From Dinochytrium kinnereticum (taxonomy: Eukaryota; Chytridiomycota; Chytridiomycetes; Chytridiales; Chytridiaceae), in the NCBI GenBank assembly GCA_027604005.1, contig JADGJT010000182.1, forward strand, positions 1 through 43,512: a DNA stretch of 43,512 nucleotides, written 5' to 3'. The position numbers and the translations under genes are program-made. This document shows, in pieces, positions 9,452 to 21,602 of the stretch; positions within the stretch are counted from its first letter, which is position 1; each line of letters begins with the position of its first letter. The notes beneath the pieces were generated by a model. The model was given only the letters and a program-made list of their open reading frames with translations. It made no database searches and was not told where the DNA came from.

Positions 9452-12400
9452 CTACTGAGTCAAAATCTTCATCATACACCTCCCAACCACCGACTCTGAA
9501 ATGTCCAAAGTCGGGTCATCCACTTTCCTTCCAAGCTCCCTATCCAGAAGTTTGCGCAATCCATTGACTAGCACTGCGACGCGGGGGAAGGCTTGGAACT
9601 TAGTGAACCCGTCGACTTCGACGGTTCGGTTTGTGTGGTCAACAGTGAGCTTTCCGCCCAGCATAAGGATGGGCCAGCTGTTTTGTTTTTTTGGGGTTCG
9701 CGGGGAGAAAATGTGAAGAGGGATGTTGAATTGTGGGTTATAGGTTGTTTTTTTTTTGGTTGCAAAGGGACTTACGGTGAGACCATCGTGGAATCCCTTA
9801 TGAAAAGCTTTGTGGTGGATATTTTCTGGTGGTAGCTGTGACGGATGAAGACAAGTAAAAGAAAGTGTTAGGGGTGATTAACTGGCATGGGAGGAAAAAT
9901 AAGAAAGCTTCATACACAAGCAGCAAGTCCTCGAACTTTGTGACGTCGTAGTTGATCGAGGCAGTGTGTATATAGACACGCGATTCCCCAGGCTCTAGGA
10001 ACTGGATTTGCTGCGCCTGTGCCTCCTTTGGCATCGCTCCAAATGCCGTTTCAACGTACCTATATAAAAAATCAAGAAACCAATAGCGTGGTAAGTCCCA
10101 ATCCACCTTTACAACACATTACCACAACAAAAACAAAACAACTCCCAACACTCGTCGTAAAAGTACAGACAACGAACCTCGTATCAGGATGTCGCACTAC
10201 AACAACCCTGGGGTAAAGACCTGCAACGATAGCAGCCTTCACAAGTCGACTGTCCCCTGAGTTTTCATCCCACCTCTCTTTTCCATCTGATTGTGTCAGG
10301 AATCCAAGGTCTCGGAGAATGTCAAGGTACTGCCGTCGGAGATCGGCAATGGTTGAGAGGGTAACAGGCGAAAGGAAGTTCTGTGGTCGCAGATCGGCGT
10401 GTAAGTCATCAGAAACCAAAGCAAACAAAAAGATAAAGAACAAAAGGGTGAGAGGTGAGCTAACAAACAAAAGCATTTCGAAAATAGAAGAAAAGAAACA
10501 GAGACGACGACAAACCTTCTCACAAAACTCCATCTCCGCCCCTCTTCCCCTGCCCCTAGCCTCTACCCACTTCTCAAAAGCCCTACAATCCGTGAGCCAG
10601 TCACTTCGATCCCACCCAAAAACTTTTCGAGCATTCCGAGCATCCTCTCTCTTCGTTCCTCCGCCCACAAAAGGGCTCTTTGTCGACATCATCGCTGAGA
10701 TGGTCAAAATAGGTGAAAGGCAGTGGAAGATAGCGCCGAAACTGGGGGGGGGAGGTTTAGTGGGAATTTGGTTTGAAACGGTTTAAGGTGTAGGATCCTA
10801 CATAAGCATTTTTGCGACACGAACGTCAGCGGGGATTGCGGCCTGAGGAGGGGGGGGTGTTAGGCCGAAGGAGAAGTGGGGATAGCCTTACGAGATGCTG
10901 GCCCAGAGAAGTTAATTCTTCGGTTTCGTCCTCGATCGCGCTAAGACTTTTCAGATCGTCCATTGCCATTTTTATGTTTTGTAATGGCGGGGGGTCTACT
11001 GCCTGTTATACAGAGGTTATAAAGGCCAGCGACGTAAAGCATATCCCGCATGACAGAAAAGTGGACACCTTAAACTCTTGCTTTGCAAGAAACCCAAGCC
11101 TACATACGACGCAACAACCAGTGAAAATAGATAGTCTAAATGAGAGCGAGAAACATAATCAAACCTTAACCAAAAACCCAACAACATCCCGAACTCCCAT
11201 AGCCTTCAATCCAAGGCAAAGCTGTTCAAGAGGTACTCTCAATATCTCAGGCACGGTCTGGGGGGGCATTTCCGTCTTTTCCAGGTATCTTGAGTATAGC
11301 TTGTAACAAATTCCTGGACGGACTCGACCAGCTCTGCCACGTCGCTGACGGCATGAGGCAACTGATGCAAGGGTTTCTGTGAGTGCCATAACGCTGGATT
11401 CGAAGCGCATTTCTGGTTTAGGGAAGGCAAGGGAAGCGAGGGTAAAGGTCTTAAAAATTGTTTGAACAGTCAGAGTATACCCTTTACGCGACCAGAGTCA
11501 ATGACGAAGACGACGTCGTCGCTGGTTTTGGTTGAGAAATCAATTAAAAGATACTAATGAATGCGTCGCAATAGATTAAGGAGAAACGACTTCTTTTGCA
11601 CAATAAAAAGTATAACCAATCTCACATCGTGATACTCGTCTCGGCTACGTTCGTAGATGCAACAACCTTTCGATATCCCTTCCGTGGCCTACGGAATACC
11701 GCTGATTGCTGCTTCGGGGAGAGTGAGGCGTGAAGGGGGTAAAGTTCTAACTTCAAGTCTCCGCAGTCAGTCTGAAGGGCCTGCAGGCATCTATCGATTT
11801 CAAGAGCGCCTGATTCCATTCCGCAGAATAAAGTAGAAAGTTAAATAGGAAGAGAAGTCCGATCCAATCCATGAGAAATGCCGCACCTTGAAGGAATATA
11901 AGAATAGCCCCGCTGTCTTCATTCGTCTCGCAAATGTTCCTGACCAGGGCTGAAATGAATCCATAGTCAACTGGTTCGTGAATCCCTTCCTTCAACAGGT
12001 ACTTTATAGCTCTTGGCTCAATGCCCATGCCCATGTAGGTCCTCTCTCTTTCAGCAGACTCCTCCTCCGCACATTTTGCTGCTCTACGGCCTTTAATATC
12101 CGGGATGTATTTGACAGTTTGGAAGATATCTTCGAGGTATCTAATGTGTCCATTAGAATAAACTTTTTTCTTCCTGGCGTAAAACGTACACATCTTTAAC
12201 GGGGTGCGTGAATCCTGGAATGGTTAGGACAGGGGCGGAGGAGAAGTAAGCTGAGAATGTTTCCGAATTGATGGTGGCGCTCATAAGGATCAATGTGAGG
12301 TCTTTTCGGCGTTTTAAAAGATCTTTTAAAATGACTAAAAGGAAATCACTGTCGACTATTTGGCAAATCGCTTATTAGATTCGAACAGCAAAACGGATTA

Positions 12401-15242
12401 AAAAGAAAAGACAATTTAAGTAACGTACCACTCCTCTCATGAACCTCATCAATAATTACGTGAGTGATAGACTCTAACGTCGGGTCTCCCTGAACCATCC
12501 GAAGCAGAACTCCCGTAGTGCAAAACGTCATACGTGTAAACGATGACTTTTTCGTCTCCCCTCTAACTGTATACCCAATCGATTCACCCACCCTTTCACC
12601 CCTCTCCGCCGCAACTCCTTTTGGGAAAATAATTTAGTATAGATGTCAAAGAACGGAACTTACTCTCAGCGAGGGATAGGGCACTGATTCTACGAGGTTG
12701 GGTGCAGATAATATTGCAAGATCCTCCCTTGCCAAGTTTGACCTCATTTTCGAGGATAAATTGGCCGGTTTGCGTTGATTTTCCGCTGAGGGACGGAAAA
12801 TGGTTGGTTATTAACAGAAGAAAAAAGATAAACAAACTGGCTTTTACCATCCGGTTTCTCCGCAAAGAATGAGAACAGGTGAGGAATTAAGAGCCTATAT
12901 TGCATACGCTCAGCGATTTGTTTAAAGACATGCCGGTGAGCCTATTACCTCTATAATCTTTTCACGATATGCAAAAGAAGGAAGCTTCTTTCTAAACTTA
13001 AGCATCTCTAAAAACTCATCACTCTTCTCCACCTCAACAAGCCTTGCCTGTACAACCTCCCCATGAAGTCCACCTCGATCTCTTCTCTTTTGTTGCTGCA
13101 AAACAGCTGCACTTTTCCCTTTCCCTTCCTCCCCACCCTTTCCCACCTCCGTACGATCAAACATATCCATCACCGCAAGACTCTTTAGCGGTAACGGGGT
13201 CTGAAGTAACTCGCTAGCATTCTCATCTAACCATGAGACAAGATCAAAGATCATGGGTTGCCCAAGCCGGGTTATAGACTCCTCGCAAAGCCGTTTTAGA
13301 ACACTTAGTCGGTGAAAGGCGGGGGATGATGGAAAGTCTACAAGAAGTCCAGGAATTTGATCAGGGTACCCTGAGTCAGGATGAAGGTGAACTTCCAAGG
13401 CCGCATCAGGGTGAAGATCCAACGTGATTCGAATAAAATCACCGCCTCCCTCTAACTTTTCGCTAAAGAATCTTGGACCGAAAATCGAATCCAGGACCTC
13501 TAACTCCTCCTGAACGACAGATTCATCTTCGGTCATGTGCTTATTGGTATTCGGAGAGCTTCCAGCAAGTTTCCGAGATAGGAATGCAAGGGCGAGAGGC
13601 TCTGATGCTTTTGAGACCCTGAGGGCTTCCTCACAGACCCGGTTTCCGAAGCCAGACCTTAGCATCCTTTTTAGGGCTTTCTCTTTTGCCATTGCGTCCG
13701 TGTTTGACGCGCTGACACTCGAGATCATCTTTATTTCTTGCTTCGGGGCGAAGGTCGGAGGAAGATCTTTTGTGTTATTCAGGTTAGTGAGTGAGGAGAG
13801 ACAGATAGCTCACCATCTTCTGGAACGTATCTGCATAGCCATTCAATGCATGACTCTTGGTCCGTGCAATAGGTGAGAGATTCGGTAATGTGGATGGGTA
13901 GAAATCCCAGACTTTCAAGGGCTGAAGTCATTTGAGATGAGTTGGATTCGAAAGATTTTGGCGCATTCTACAGTAAGGTTTTGAGAAGGAGTAAAACTGA
14001 TGATTTAGACAAACGAGGCACTCCTCATGCATGAAACGGTCAAATGAATGGCACTGCTTACGGTACGCGAAACCTCAGAACCTAAGCTCCTCAACGCATC
14101 ATCAATCAGATGCTCCACCTCTTTTGTGATTCTAACAGCTTGAAACTCCTCCCAGGGCTTCGAAAGCTTTTCCTGCTCTTTCTCCAATCGTTCCCGGGCA
14201 TCTTTCTCAGCCTTTTCCCTCTCAACCGCAAGCTTCGCCTTAAGCTCCAGAGCGGTAAAGGGGTCGGGGGCGTAGTCGAATTGTTGTTGTTCTGGTGTTG
14301 AGGCTTTGCGGATTACTTCTAAGGATGCCCAGTAGTCTTGATGTGTTGGGGGTAGAAGACGGTGGAGGGAGAGGTGGGAGCACAGACGATGGAGGGCGTA
14401 TGTTGCCGCCCACTTGTTCGTAGTATAGACGATAGGAAAAAATGATGAAAGAGAATCTTTTAGGGATTGAGGCTGTGGTTTTATCTGAATTATTTACGAC
14501 AAAAGATAGACCTACATGTTTGGCCTCCTGGTCAGTTGGGTAGAACTTGGTTTCGTCGCAATAGGTGAACCGAATCTTTTCCCTTGTTTTTTTGTCGTCA
14601 CGCGATATGATCACAGAACCTTGGTATCCTTTCGACTTTTTACCCTAGAATCAAAAATCACAGCACACAAAAGATAGAAGGTGGAAAACCCATCAGCTTT
14701 CGGTCCTTCAGCACTCAGACGGTCTATCACCTTGACGCGTCGAAATAAATCCCCCCAAAAAAGTGTAATGCTGAAAGCGCGATAGATTCACTAACCACAT
14801 TTATTTGCGCCTTATCCCAATCCATCTTTTGGCATTGCTCGTGAAGCACACTCACAGGCGTCTTCCCAGTCCAGCTTCCAAACAGTGCCCTCTTCTCCTC
14901 AGCAGCAGCCTGCGCTCGCTGTGCCCTCAGGATTGCATGTTGCTCCTTCGTTAGCTTCTGTCCAGGCTCAGGTACGAACAGCGGAGGTGGAGCTGGTGCG
15001 GATGCATTCTTTCCTTTCTTGTCTGTGCATGGGATCGCATTAAAAGATTGGACAAAGTATATCAGCCCATTTCTAGCACGTTACAACGCCATTCACCGCA
15101 TGTGCGGTCCTCCGCAGCGGGGAAGAAAGCTACAATATAATCATGCATAATAAAGCAGAGAAGTGTCCTCACCGGATCCTGACGACGATGCGGATGACGG
15201 CTTGGACGACGAGGAGGTCGTTGCCTTCTTCTTTGGAGGCAT
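9452..15242 (-). CDS. DExH-box RNA helicase, DHX57/YLR419W-like
   Basis: Twenty-one exons give 1336 residues: 15173-15242, 14796-15022, 14516-14644, 14062-14412, 13814-13967, 12949-13766, 12848-12894, 12664-12785, 12429-12617, 12190-12355, 11887-12140, 11626-11809, 11481-11521, 11165-11412, 10892-11002, 10802-10842, 10516-10741, 10178-10380, 9916-10059, 9776-9835, 9452-9677. All phases agree. Order of domains: basic low-complexity start; conserved N-terminal segment with [19 protein letters not shown]-like helices near 270-305; RWD domain near 390-500; helicase core with motif I GETGCGKST (595-603), DEVH box (696-699), SAT (728-730) and motif [10 protein letters not shown] (940-947); HA2/winged-helix region; C-terminal OB fold. 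UBA plus RWD before a DEAH core is the DHX57 layout; its CCCH zinc finger was not seen. ATP-dependent RNA remodelling is expected. Confidence 0.92.
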
Positions 15243-15887
15243 TTTCAAAAAAAGAAAATTCAGAGCGCTGGGATTGTCATAGCGAGGACCTGACAAGTCA
15301 ACAAAGTTGCCACCCCTCCCCATCACTGCCTTTGACCCCGATCGCTGTCGCATCCGCACCCGCTGGCGACTGGCACAACCGGCTGCAAGCAAGCGAGACG
15401 GAACAGCAACGGCACTTCTGCTTTGGAGGTGGCTACCGGCTGGCGGAGTGGGGCTTCAACTCCCTACGAGCAAGCTGCCACGGATCTTGTTAGGTGAGAT
15501 ATCCGAGACCATCCTTTCTACCTTCATTGCATGATAGATGATCACTCCTCGGAATCTTCTAATACTTCTACTTAGTGAACTTAGTTTAGATATATTAAAT
15601 CTTTTCTTATAGCTCGTGGGAGTTTTGTTGTGGTTCTTCAGCGACCATTCTTGTCGTCACGCTCACCATCGATCTGTGGAGGAAGGGATTGTATTGCTGG
15701 CGTACCCCACTCAACCTACGAGTCTGACTCCGGAGATACCTCTTGGTCTCCGTGCACGTTGATTTTCGTTTTGATTCTCTTGCGAATCTCTCGAGGACCC
15801 TTCCATCCTGACAGCTCATTGACCAAACGGACCACACCGCAGCCGCAAGATATACCCTCTTTTTCACTTCAAACGAAAGAGATTAGC
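15243..15887. promoter_or_regulatory. Divergent promoter region between helicase and membrane protein
   Basis: 645 bp separate the helicase start (minus, 15242) from the ATG at 15888 (plus). An open frame in the plus direction runs from about 15630 into the membrane protein gene but has no ATG before 15888, so it is probably 5' leader. An A/T-rich stretch near 15560-15612 could hold the plus-strand core promoter. No specific factor site is claimed. Confidence 0.5.
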
Positions 15888-18800
15888 ATGGAGGAAGAGA
15901 CGGACTATCATTACACCTCCACTTTCCTGGACGATGTGGAGGAAGACTTTCCTCACACTATCCTCGCACCCCCAGTCCCCACCTCGGGTTTCAGAGCCTC
16001 TTCCAAAACAAACGTATTCGCCTCCAATGTGACCCTTGACGAAAGCGGGCCTCGGTCGGGGTCAACTGGTGCCGCTGGACCACCAGCTTCTTCCGCTTCT
16101 AATGTTGCTGGCTCGGGTGACAAGAAGATCGTTGGGTCAAGTTTACGCGCGGTGTTTGCAAGGGAGAGTAAGGTGGCTGGACCTTCGACCGAGGATGATG
16201 AGATCATGCCGTCAGATATGGAGAAGATTGGCGATGAACATCCTAGGTCGTCTCAAGTTGAGAATCTTGGGGGGGTGCGAAAGGAATTAAACGAAGATGA
16301 TTTGAAGACCTCTCGACGGCAAAAACGGATGGATAGTCGTGGGAGCGGCAAAATAAAGAAACCCAGTCTGTTCTTGCGCCCGAGATTGAATGCTGTAGTT
16401 CAGGATGGCGAATGTATTCCGTCCCGACGATTTCTCCAAGACCAGTATCTATACCCAAATCCATCCGGGACCATCTTACCCACCTCAACACTTCTTCCTG
16501 ATATTCTGTTTGCCATTTGCACAGTTCGTTTGACTCATCTTCTATCCTCTCTCCCCCTATACGCGCTGCCACGGTTCCTGGTCATGGCATTGAGCCTTCT
16601 TACCACACATTCTCTTCTCTTTGTTGACCACGACTCGCTCGTTGCCCAAGATGATTTCTTCAATGTTATCTATGTCGGTTTTAGATGCGCAGTTGTTATT
16701 GGGATGTCATGGACAGGTCTTCTAGCTCTAAACACCGTGGAACCGAGTTTGGTCTCCTTTCTCCTCTTTCTGATGTCTGGAAGAGTTATTCACGGATTGG
16801 CTCTCTTCTTCGTCGCCCTTTTTGATCGCAAAGCATCAACAACTTTGCTTCTCAGAATCCTTATACTCGTACCCGTCCCATGCAGTCTTTGGGTCTCAGG
16901 AGTCTTAGTGCCGCCTCAGATTAGAGGTTGGAGAGATATTCTTTGGACTCTGGCTGGGGTGTCTGAGGGGCTTGGTCTTTGCATTGTCTCGTTTATGGAG
17001 GACCGTATGGCTGTCAAATCTGCTAGGTCAGCCGCCGCCAGAAGTTTTGCTGGGACCTCTGCGTCATCATCGTCTTTAGGAAACGCCGTACCAGTAGTCT
17101 ATGATTGGAATCGGGATGTGAGAGCCAGGCTTGTTAGACTTACTGGGATTTTTTCTGTCACTTTAGGCCTTTTAGCGCTTTATCCGTTTCGACAGGGGCT
17201 TGGGGAGGTAGATGCTGCTTTGGTTTCTTATCGCCTGGGGCCCTTCTTTGCCACTGTCATGGCGTTCATCATTTTATACGCTGTGGAGAGAATCGCTGCG
17301 GCCACAAACCCTCACCTACCGATTCCTAATCCAGTTCCTACTTATTTTGTTAATCCGAAGTTTCCGTTGAAGGATAAACCTGAACTGTTTTTTGAGAAAG
17401 TAGAAAAGGCTGCTGCCACTAGCCCAGTCACGGTTCAAGTTGCACCCCCTAAGAAAGCAGGGATTGGTACGTTGGCCGTGGCTGCTGCCGCTGCCGCCGC
17501 TCTTCGTTTTGGACCCTCTGCATCTTCTACAATCTCAAGCTACTACGCGACGCGTCGCGGTTTTCCTGATATCAGAAAAGGGAGTGATTCTGGTCGATGC
17601 AGGACCTGCCAAAGGAGGAAGTCTCACCACTCTTTTGAGGAAAGGTCAAGACTGGTATCAGAGCTAAATCCTCCACTTGCAACCCTTTGGAGGATTGTTC
17701 AATTTCCCATCCATCTTTCTATACTTGTCGCTGGGGCAGGGCTAAGAATGGTAATTCAATCGCTTTTTGATGGATGGTCGGGGAACGCTGGGTTCGTTCC
17801 AATCGTGCCTCCTGGGCTGGAAGATTTAGATCCGAGAACTCCCTGGATAGACTCTTTAGCTTCCCCTACTCCCATTTCTTCACCTTCCCCAAACTTTATT
17901 GGACCTTTGCCGTCAGCTACATCTGCTGCTTTTGCTGCTCCTTCGCCTCTTTCAAATATTGGAGTGGCCCCTATGAGGGGTACCACGCCAATATCATACG
18001 CGGGACTGCTTTTCAATTACACTACCACCGTTACGGGGGCGTCGTCCTCTCTTTACCCAAATGCTCCTGAGGGATGGTGGGATCCGAAGAGAGGAGAAAC
18101 CTTGCTATCACTTGGGTTGGCGTGTTTCGTCTTCTTTACAGCCATATCGTCTCTCACGCTCTCGACCTCCGCGTCCATCACAGGGTACCTTACAGGGCCA
18201 TGTGAGTTGTGCGACCAGTACTTTGATGACGGAGAGGAAGATGGTGAGGACGATAAAGTGCATGTAGGAGTTTCGGATCGTACACTTGAGGAAGGGACTG
18301 CTTCTTGGCTGTCCGGTAAGCGGACATCATCTTCTGCCTCTGGTCTCGCTCCCAGGACTCAATCACGGACTCGAATCTCGAGGCGCATTGAAAAGGTTAA
18401 CAGTGTCGTCACGTCCTCTGACTTATCGGAAAGGGAGGAAGCATTCTGGAGAGACGTATGGGTGACTTCTCCAGAGTCATCGTTCAGGTCTAAACAATTC
18501 GACGTTAACCCGGCCGCTGTAACTCCTGGCGGGGGAGGCATGTGCTCTGGAACATGGAGAGAAGTGGGAAGTGGGGACACTATTGATTCCACTATGGGAT
18601 GGGAAGCTCGCAAGATTTATGATGACGGGGTAGGCACGGGCCCTATTAAGAAGTTTGGGTGGAAGCAAGGAGTTGGGCAAAGTGGAAAGCATTCGAGGGC
18701 AACAAGGAGCACATCAAGGAAGCGCAATGGGAAATCGAAGGGGTCAGATCTTGAGGATGGTGCGAAAGATGCTTCAAGAGGGAGACGGGGAATATTTGCT

Positions 18801-19478
18801 GGAGATGGAGCAGGGTGGAGTGGAGGTGCAAGGTTTGTGGGAGGGTTCCTAGCCGACGACTTGTCTCATCGTCATCATCATCATGAGGCCTCCATCAAAC
18901 CGAGGATTTTAAGATCCGCACCCACGGATGATAACGAATGCCCTACCTCCCCAGACCCTTCCGGCTCAAATACGTCTCCAGTCTTTAATCAAAACGCAAC
19001 CACATCCTCTCGCCACCCGCTCGTTGCAGGGTGTCCAAACGATTCAGCTGATCACGTCAAATCCCATCACCATTCAATAGACGTCTACCCAATCAACGAT
19101 CCAGACCCCACCGCCGCGATGATGCTCGCTGCCATCGTGATGTCCCGATCGCGGTTCAGGTCGTTTCTCTTCCGCATGTTTGAGGCCGCAGTTTTAGTCG
19201 CTGCTGTCCCTCTAGCAACTTTGATCGCTGGATTGAGTGGATCTTCATGGGGGTTGATAGGTGGGACTGAGGCTGAACAGAAATGGCCGGTCTATAATAC
19301 AACGATGCCCACGGCGAGTAATGTGACTTTTTGGCCGGGGGATGATGGAGGGAGAGCGATGAGACAACATCAAGGTGATGCCACAGGGCTTTGGTCTCTT
19401 GTGCTTTGCGCCGGGGTTATGTTGGTCGCTATGTTGGTGGAGGAAGGGACGAGAATTCGGAGACGTGTTGGGTCTTGA
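15888..19478 (+). CDS. Large multipass membrane protein, family not recognised
   Basis: Uninterrupted frame of 1196 residues from the first in-frame ATG, MEEETDYHYTSTF. The N-terminal 190 residues are acidic and Ser-rich, probably cytosolic. Residues about 200-470 carry roughly seven hydrophobic segments (for example PRFLVMALSLLTTHSLLF and GPFFATVMAFIILYAVERIA). A further span lies near 600 (IHLSILVAGAGLRMVIQSLF), one near 738 (LSLGLACFVFFTAISSLTL), and two close to the C-terminus near 1095 and 1170. Long polar linkers separate them, including a CRTCQRRKSHH motif after the first block and a His cluster (HRHHHHE) before the last two spans. No transporter, channel or enzyme signature is visible. 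Lack of introns over 3.6 kb contrasts with its intron-dense neighbours. The function is unknown. Confidence 0.75.
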   Translation: MEEETDYHYTSTFLDDVEEDFPHTILAPPVPTSGFRASSKTNVFASNVTLDESGPRSGSTGAAGPPASSASNVAGSGDKKIVGSSLRAVFARESKVAGPSTEDDEIMPSDMEKIGDEHPRSSQVENLGGVRKELNEDDLKTSRRQKRMDSRGSGKIKKPSLFLRPRLNAVVQDGECIPSRRFLQDQYLYPNPSGTILPTSTLLPDILFAICTVRLTHLLSSLPLYALPRFLVMALSLLTTHSLLFVDHDSLVAQDDFFNVIYVGFRCAVVIGMSWTGLLALNTVEPSLVSFLLFLMSGRVIHGLALFFVALFDRKASTTLLLRILILVPVPCSLWVSGVLVPPQIRGWRDILWTLAGVSEGLGLCIVSFMEDRMAVKSARSAAARSFAGTSASSSSLGNAVPVVYDWNRDVRARLVRLTGIFSVTLGLLALYPFRQGLGEVDAALVSYRLGPFFATVMAFIILYAVERIAAATNPHLPIPNPVPTYFVNPKFPLKDKPELFFEKVEKAAATSPVTVQVAPPKKAGIGTLAVAAAAAAALRFGPSASSTISSYYATRRGFPDIRKGSDSGRCRTCQRRKSHHSFEERSRLVSELNPPLATLWRIVQFPIHLSILVAGAGLRMVIQSLFDGWSGNAGFVPIVPPGLEDLDPRTPWIDSLASPTPISSPSPNFIGPLPSATSAAFAAPSPLSNIGVAPMRGTTPISYAGLLFNYTTTVTGASSSLYPNAPEGWWDPKRGETLLSLGLACFVFFTAISSLTLSTSASITGYLTGPCELCDQYFDDGEEDGEDDKVHVGVSDRTLEEGTASWLSGKRTSSSASGLAPRTQSRTRISRRIEKVNSVVTSSDLSEREEAFWRDVWVTSPESSFRSKQFDVNPAAVTPGGGGMCSGTWREVGSGDTIDSTMGWEARKIYDDGVGTGPIKKFGWKQGVGQSGKHSRATRSTSRKRNGKSKGSDLEDGAKDASRGRRGIFAGDGAGWSGGARFVGGFLADDLSHRHHHHEASIKPRILRSAPTDDNECPTSPDPSGSNTSPVFNQNATTSSRHPLVAGCPNDSADHVKSHHHSIDVYPINDPDPTAAMMLAAIVMSRSRFRSFLFRMFEAAVLVAAVPLATLIAGLSGSSWGLIGGTEAEQKWPVYNTTMPTASNVTFWPGDDGGRAMRQHQGDATGLWSLVLCAGVMLVAMLVEEGTRIRRRVGS

Positions 19479-20089
19479 TGGGCAAATTCACTTTTATTTT
19501 TTCACCGCTGTCTCAGACCCACAAAAATCATTCATTTTATTCGTTGTTCTTTGACGTTGTTTAATTTCCAAATCCTTATGGTTTTATTCATCTTCATCTT
19601 TATTTTTTATTTTTGTGATCCTGCTTGCCGCCATCCATTCTTCTTTCTTTTTTGCTTCAGCTTCCCAATGCCATACATCTCCCTTTCTGTATTCGAGTAT
19701 TTGAGATAAAAGAAGACTTTTGTAAGATATGATTGTTTTCTGCGATTAATGGCTAATAGAGCTTTCCTTGATAATATTCAAACGACCCCTTTCCTCGCCC
19801 CCCCCCCCACCCCCCGCTATAAACTCGAGTCACACAGATGCTGACGACGCCATGACTATCTAAAAGAGTTTGAAAAAACCTGGGCATGTTAGCCAACCCT
19901 TTATTATTCAACGTTAGGCTCAACTCAGCGAAGCCAATAAAATAAACCGCCTCCCAAAACACAAAACACTTGATCGGGAGAAGCAGATAATGTGTGGATG
20001 ATGACAAAGCGAAAGAGGAAACAAATCAAGCAAAACTAAATTCTTACGGCAAGCCGTTCATCCAAGAGATACATTTGAAAAAATCCATT
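19479..20089. other. Convergent 3' region with C-rich tract
   Basis: This is the shared downstream region of the membrane protein (plus) and DPH5 (minus). It is T-rich near 19490-19620 and has an interrupted run of C from about 19796 to 19815. No gene is supported. Confidence 0.6.
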
Positions 20090-21428
20090 CTACCGACTCC
20101 TATCCACCCCACAAAACTTATCAAATCTTTCTACATCTACCGCGAAGCTCCTAACCAAGTCGGCCTCAAGGAAATGCATATTCCCAGCAATAACGAGGGA
20201 GTGAAGAGGTCCTCCAAAGTCGGCGTTAACCAAGTCGGATAGTGTTCCAGAGATGATGCATTGGTCGGGGGCGCCAACTCTTGCGAGTCCAACGGCAATA
20301 GTGTCGGGGGTACAGACTGGTGTGTGGTAACAGTTAGGAAGCCAGGTCCAATCCAAGAAATACAACGGGCGGGGGAGAATTCAAATGCGGGAAAGAAAAG
20401 AGAGAGGCGGTAATTAACTAACTTTTATCTCCCCTAGCCTCCTCAACCTCGAGCAGCTGCTCGACGGCTTGGTTGACAGTCATGAAGCGAGGAGGCTCGT
20501 AGATCTTTCGTCCGCTAATAATAAATCATATTTAGCGTTGGAATGGCCCCAGGTAATGAGAAAAGATGGGCTTACCGCGCCATATTCTCAATAGACTGCT
20601 CTTTAACCTTGATATCTAATTACACAAAGGTTAGAAGATGCTTCGATCTCGATCTTGAAAACGTCATACTTTGACGCTGGGGTTGCATTGTTTACATACT
20701 ACCCGGCCAAACCAAAACAATCTTGAAGTCCAAGAGTACCTACCAAGAAGGCACAAAGTGTGCAGTCCTAGATCCTTGTTCTGCTTGAGCTTGTCATAGA
20801 AGCTATCGGGCCTCCAGGAATCCGTGAAAAAAACGATCGACACCGTCTGACCGTAGTTGTATAGTTGAAGACCGCAGCAGCCTACGGCATTCATAATGGA
20901 TGCGTTGTGAATTGAAGTTACGGGGATGTTGAGCTCTCTGGCGCGGATGACGAGGTCCGTGTGAGTCGTGGCACTGAGGGCACATTGAGGCAGCAGAGTT
21001 AATTCTTTGGTTTATGCGCTAACTTATAAACATATGAATCCAACACTAAGACCTGCGACGAGCAGGAGAATGGCCCTAAATGAGCAATACTTACCCATAA
21101 GGATCACCGACAACGAGGAAGGCGACGTTCACAGAGTCTGCTCTGTCAAGTATCTTGTCAGCCTCAGTCTCAACCATATCCCTATCGGCAATCTCGATGG
21201 ACTTTCCATAGAAAGTCTCCTATAAAACCACAACAGAAGATACATGTGTAAGAATCCTAGAGTCCGATCTTAATCAAAGAATCACAGGCTCACCAGCTGC
21301 TCCTTGGGGACAGTGAGTATGGAAGTGTAGGCCTCGAGATAGATGCGCTCGCAGGACTTCACGGCCTCTAGTCCCTTGACAGTGATGTCCTTCTCGTCGC
21401 CGAGGCCCAGTCCGATGATGTACAGCAT
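20090..21428 (-). CDS. DPH5: Diphthine methyl ester synthase (DPH5)
   Basis: Six exons (21294-21428, 21095-21219, 20744-20973, 20576-20615, 20423-20514, 20090-20316) encode 282 residues, the usual size of the family. The start [20 protein letters not shown] is a hallmark of diphthine synthase. Other conserved blocks are [62 protein letters not shown] and the C-terminal LARVGAPDQ and DFGGPLHSL. The enzyme uses S-adenosylmethionine to methylate the modified histidine of elongation factor 2 during diphthamide synthesis, in the cytosol. It is divergent from fumarase, with 174 bp between start codons. Confidence 0.96.
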
Positions 21429-21602
21429 GATTTTTTTTTCTTCTACTGAGGGAATAGGGATTGTCAGAATTTCTGAAATAATTTTGCATGTCCAATAATT
21501 CAGACATTTTTGGGTGTCCGCCAGGGTCGAGTCATTCTTCCTCATCATGTTGGGATCACAACTCACCAGAACTTTTCACTCTACCCACCGACACACGCCA
21601 TC
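21429..21602. promoter_or_regulatory. Divergent promoter, DPH5 and fumarase
   Basis: A 174-bp interval between the DPH5 start (minus) and the chosen fumarase start (plus) must serve both genes. A T-run lies at 21431-21440 next to DPH5. No conserved box is claimed. Confidence 0.5.

Noticed and set aside
10319..10786. 155-codon plus-strand frame
   Set aside because: Lies opposite helicase exons and introns whose phases and motifs are fully consistent.
11395..11480. A 38-bp intron option in the helicase (GTAAAG donor inside the VIDSGRVK codons)
   Set aside because: It would delete the conserved VKE motif; the alternative splice from 11481 to 11412 keeps VKE and the phase.
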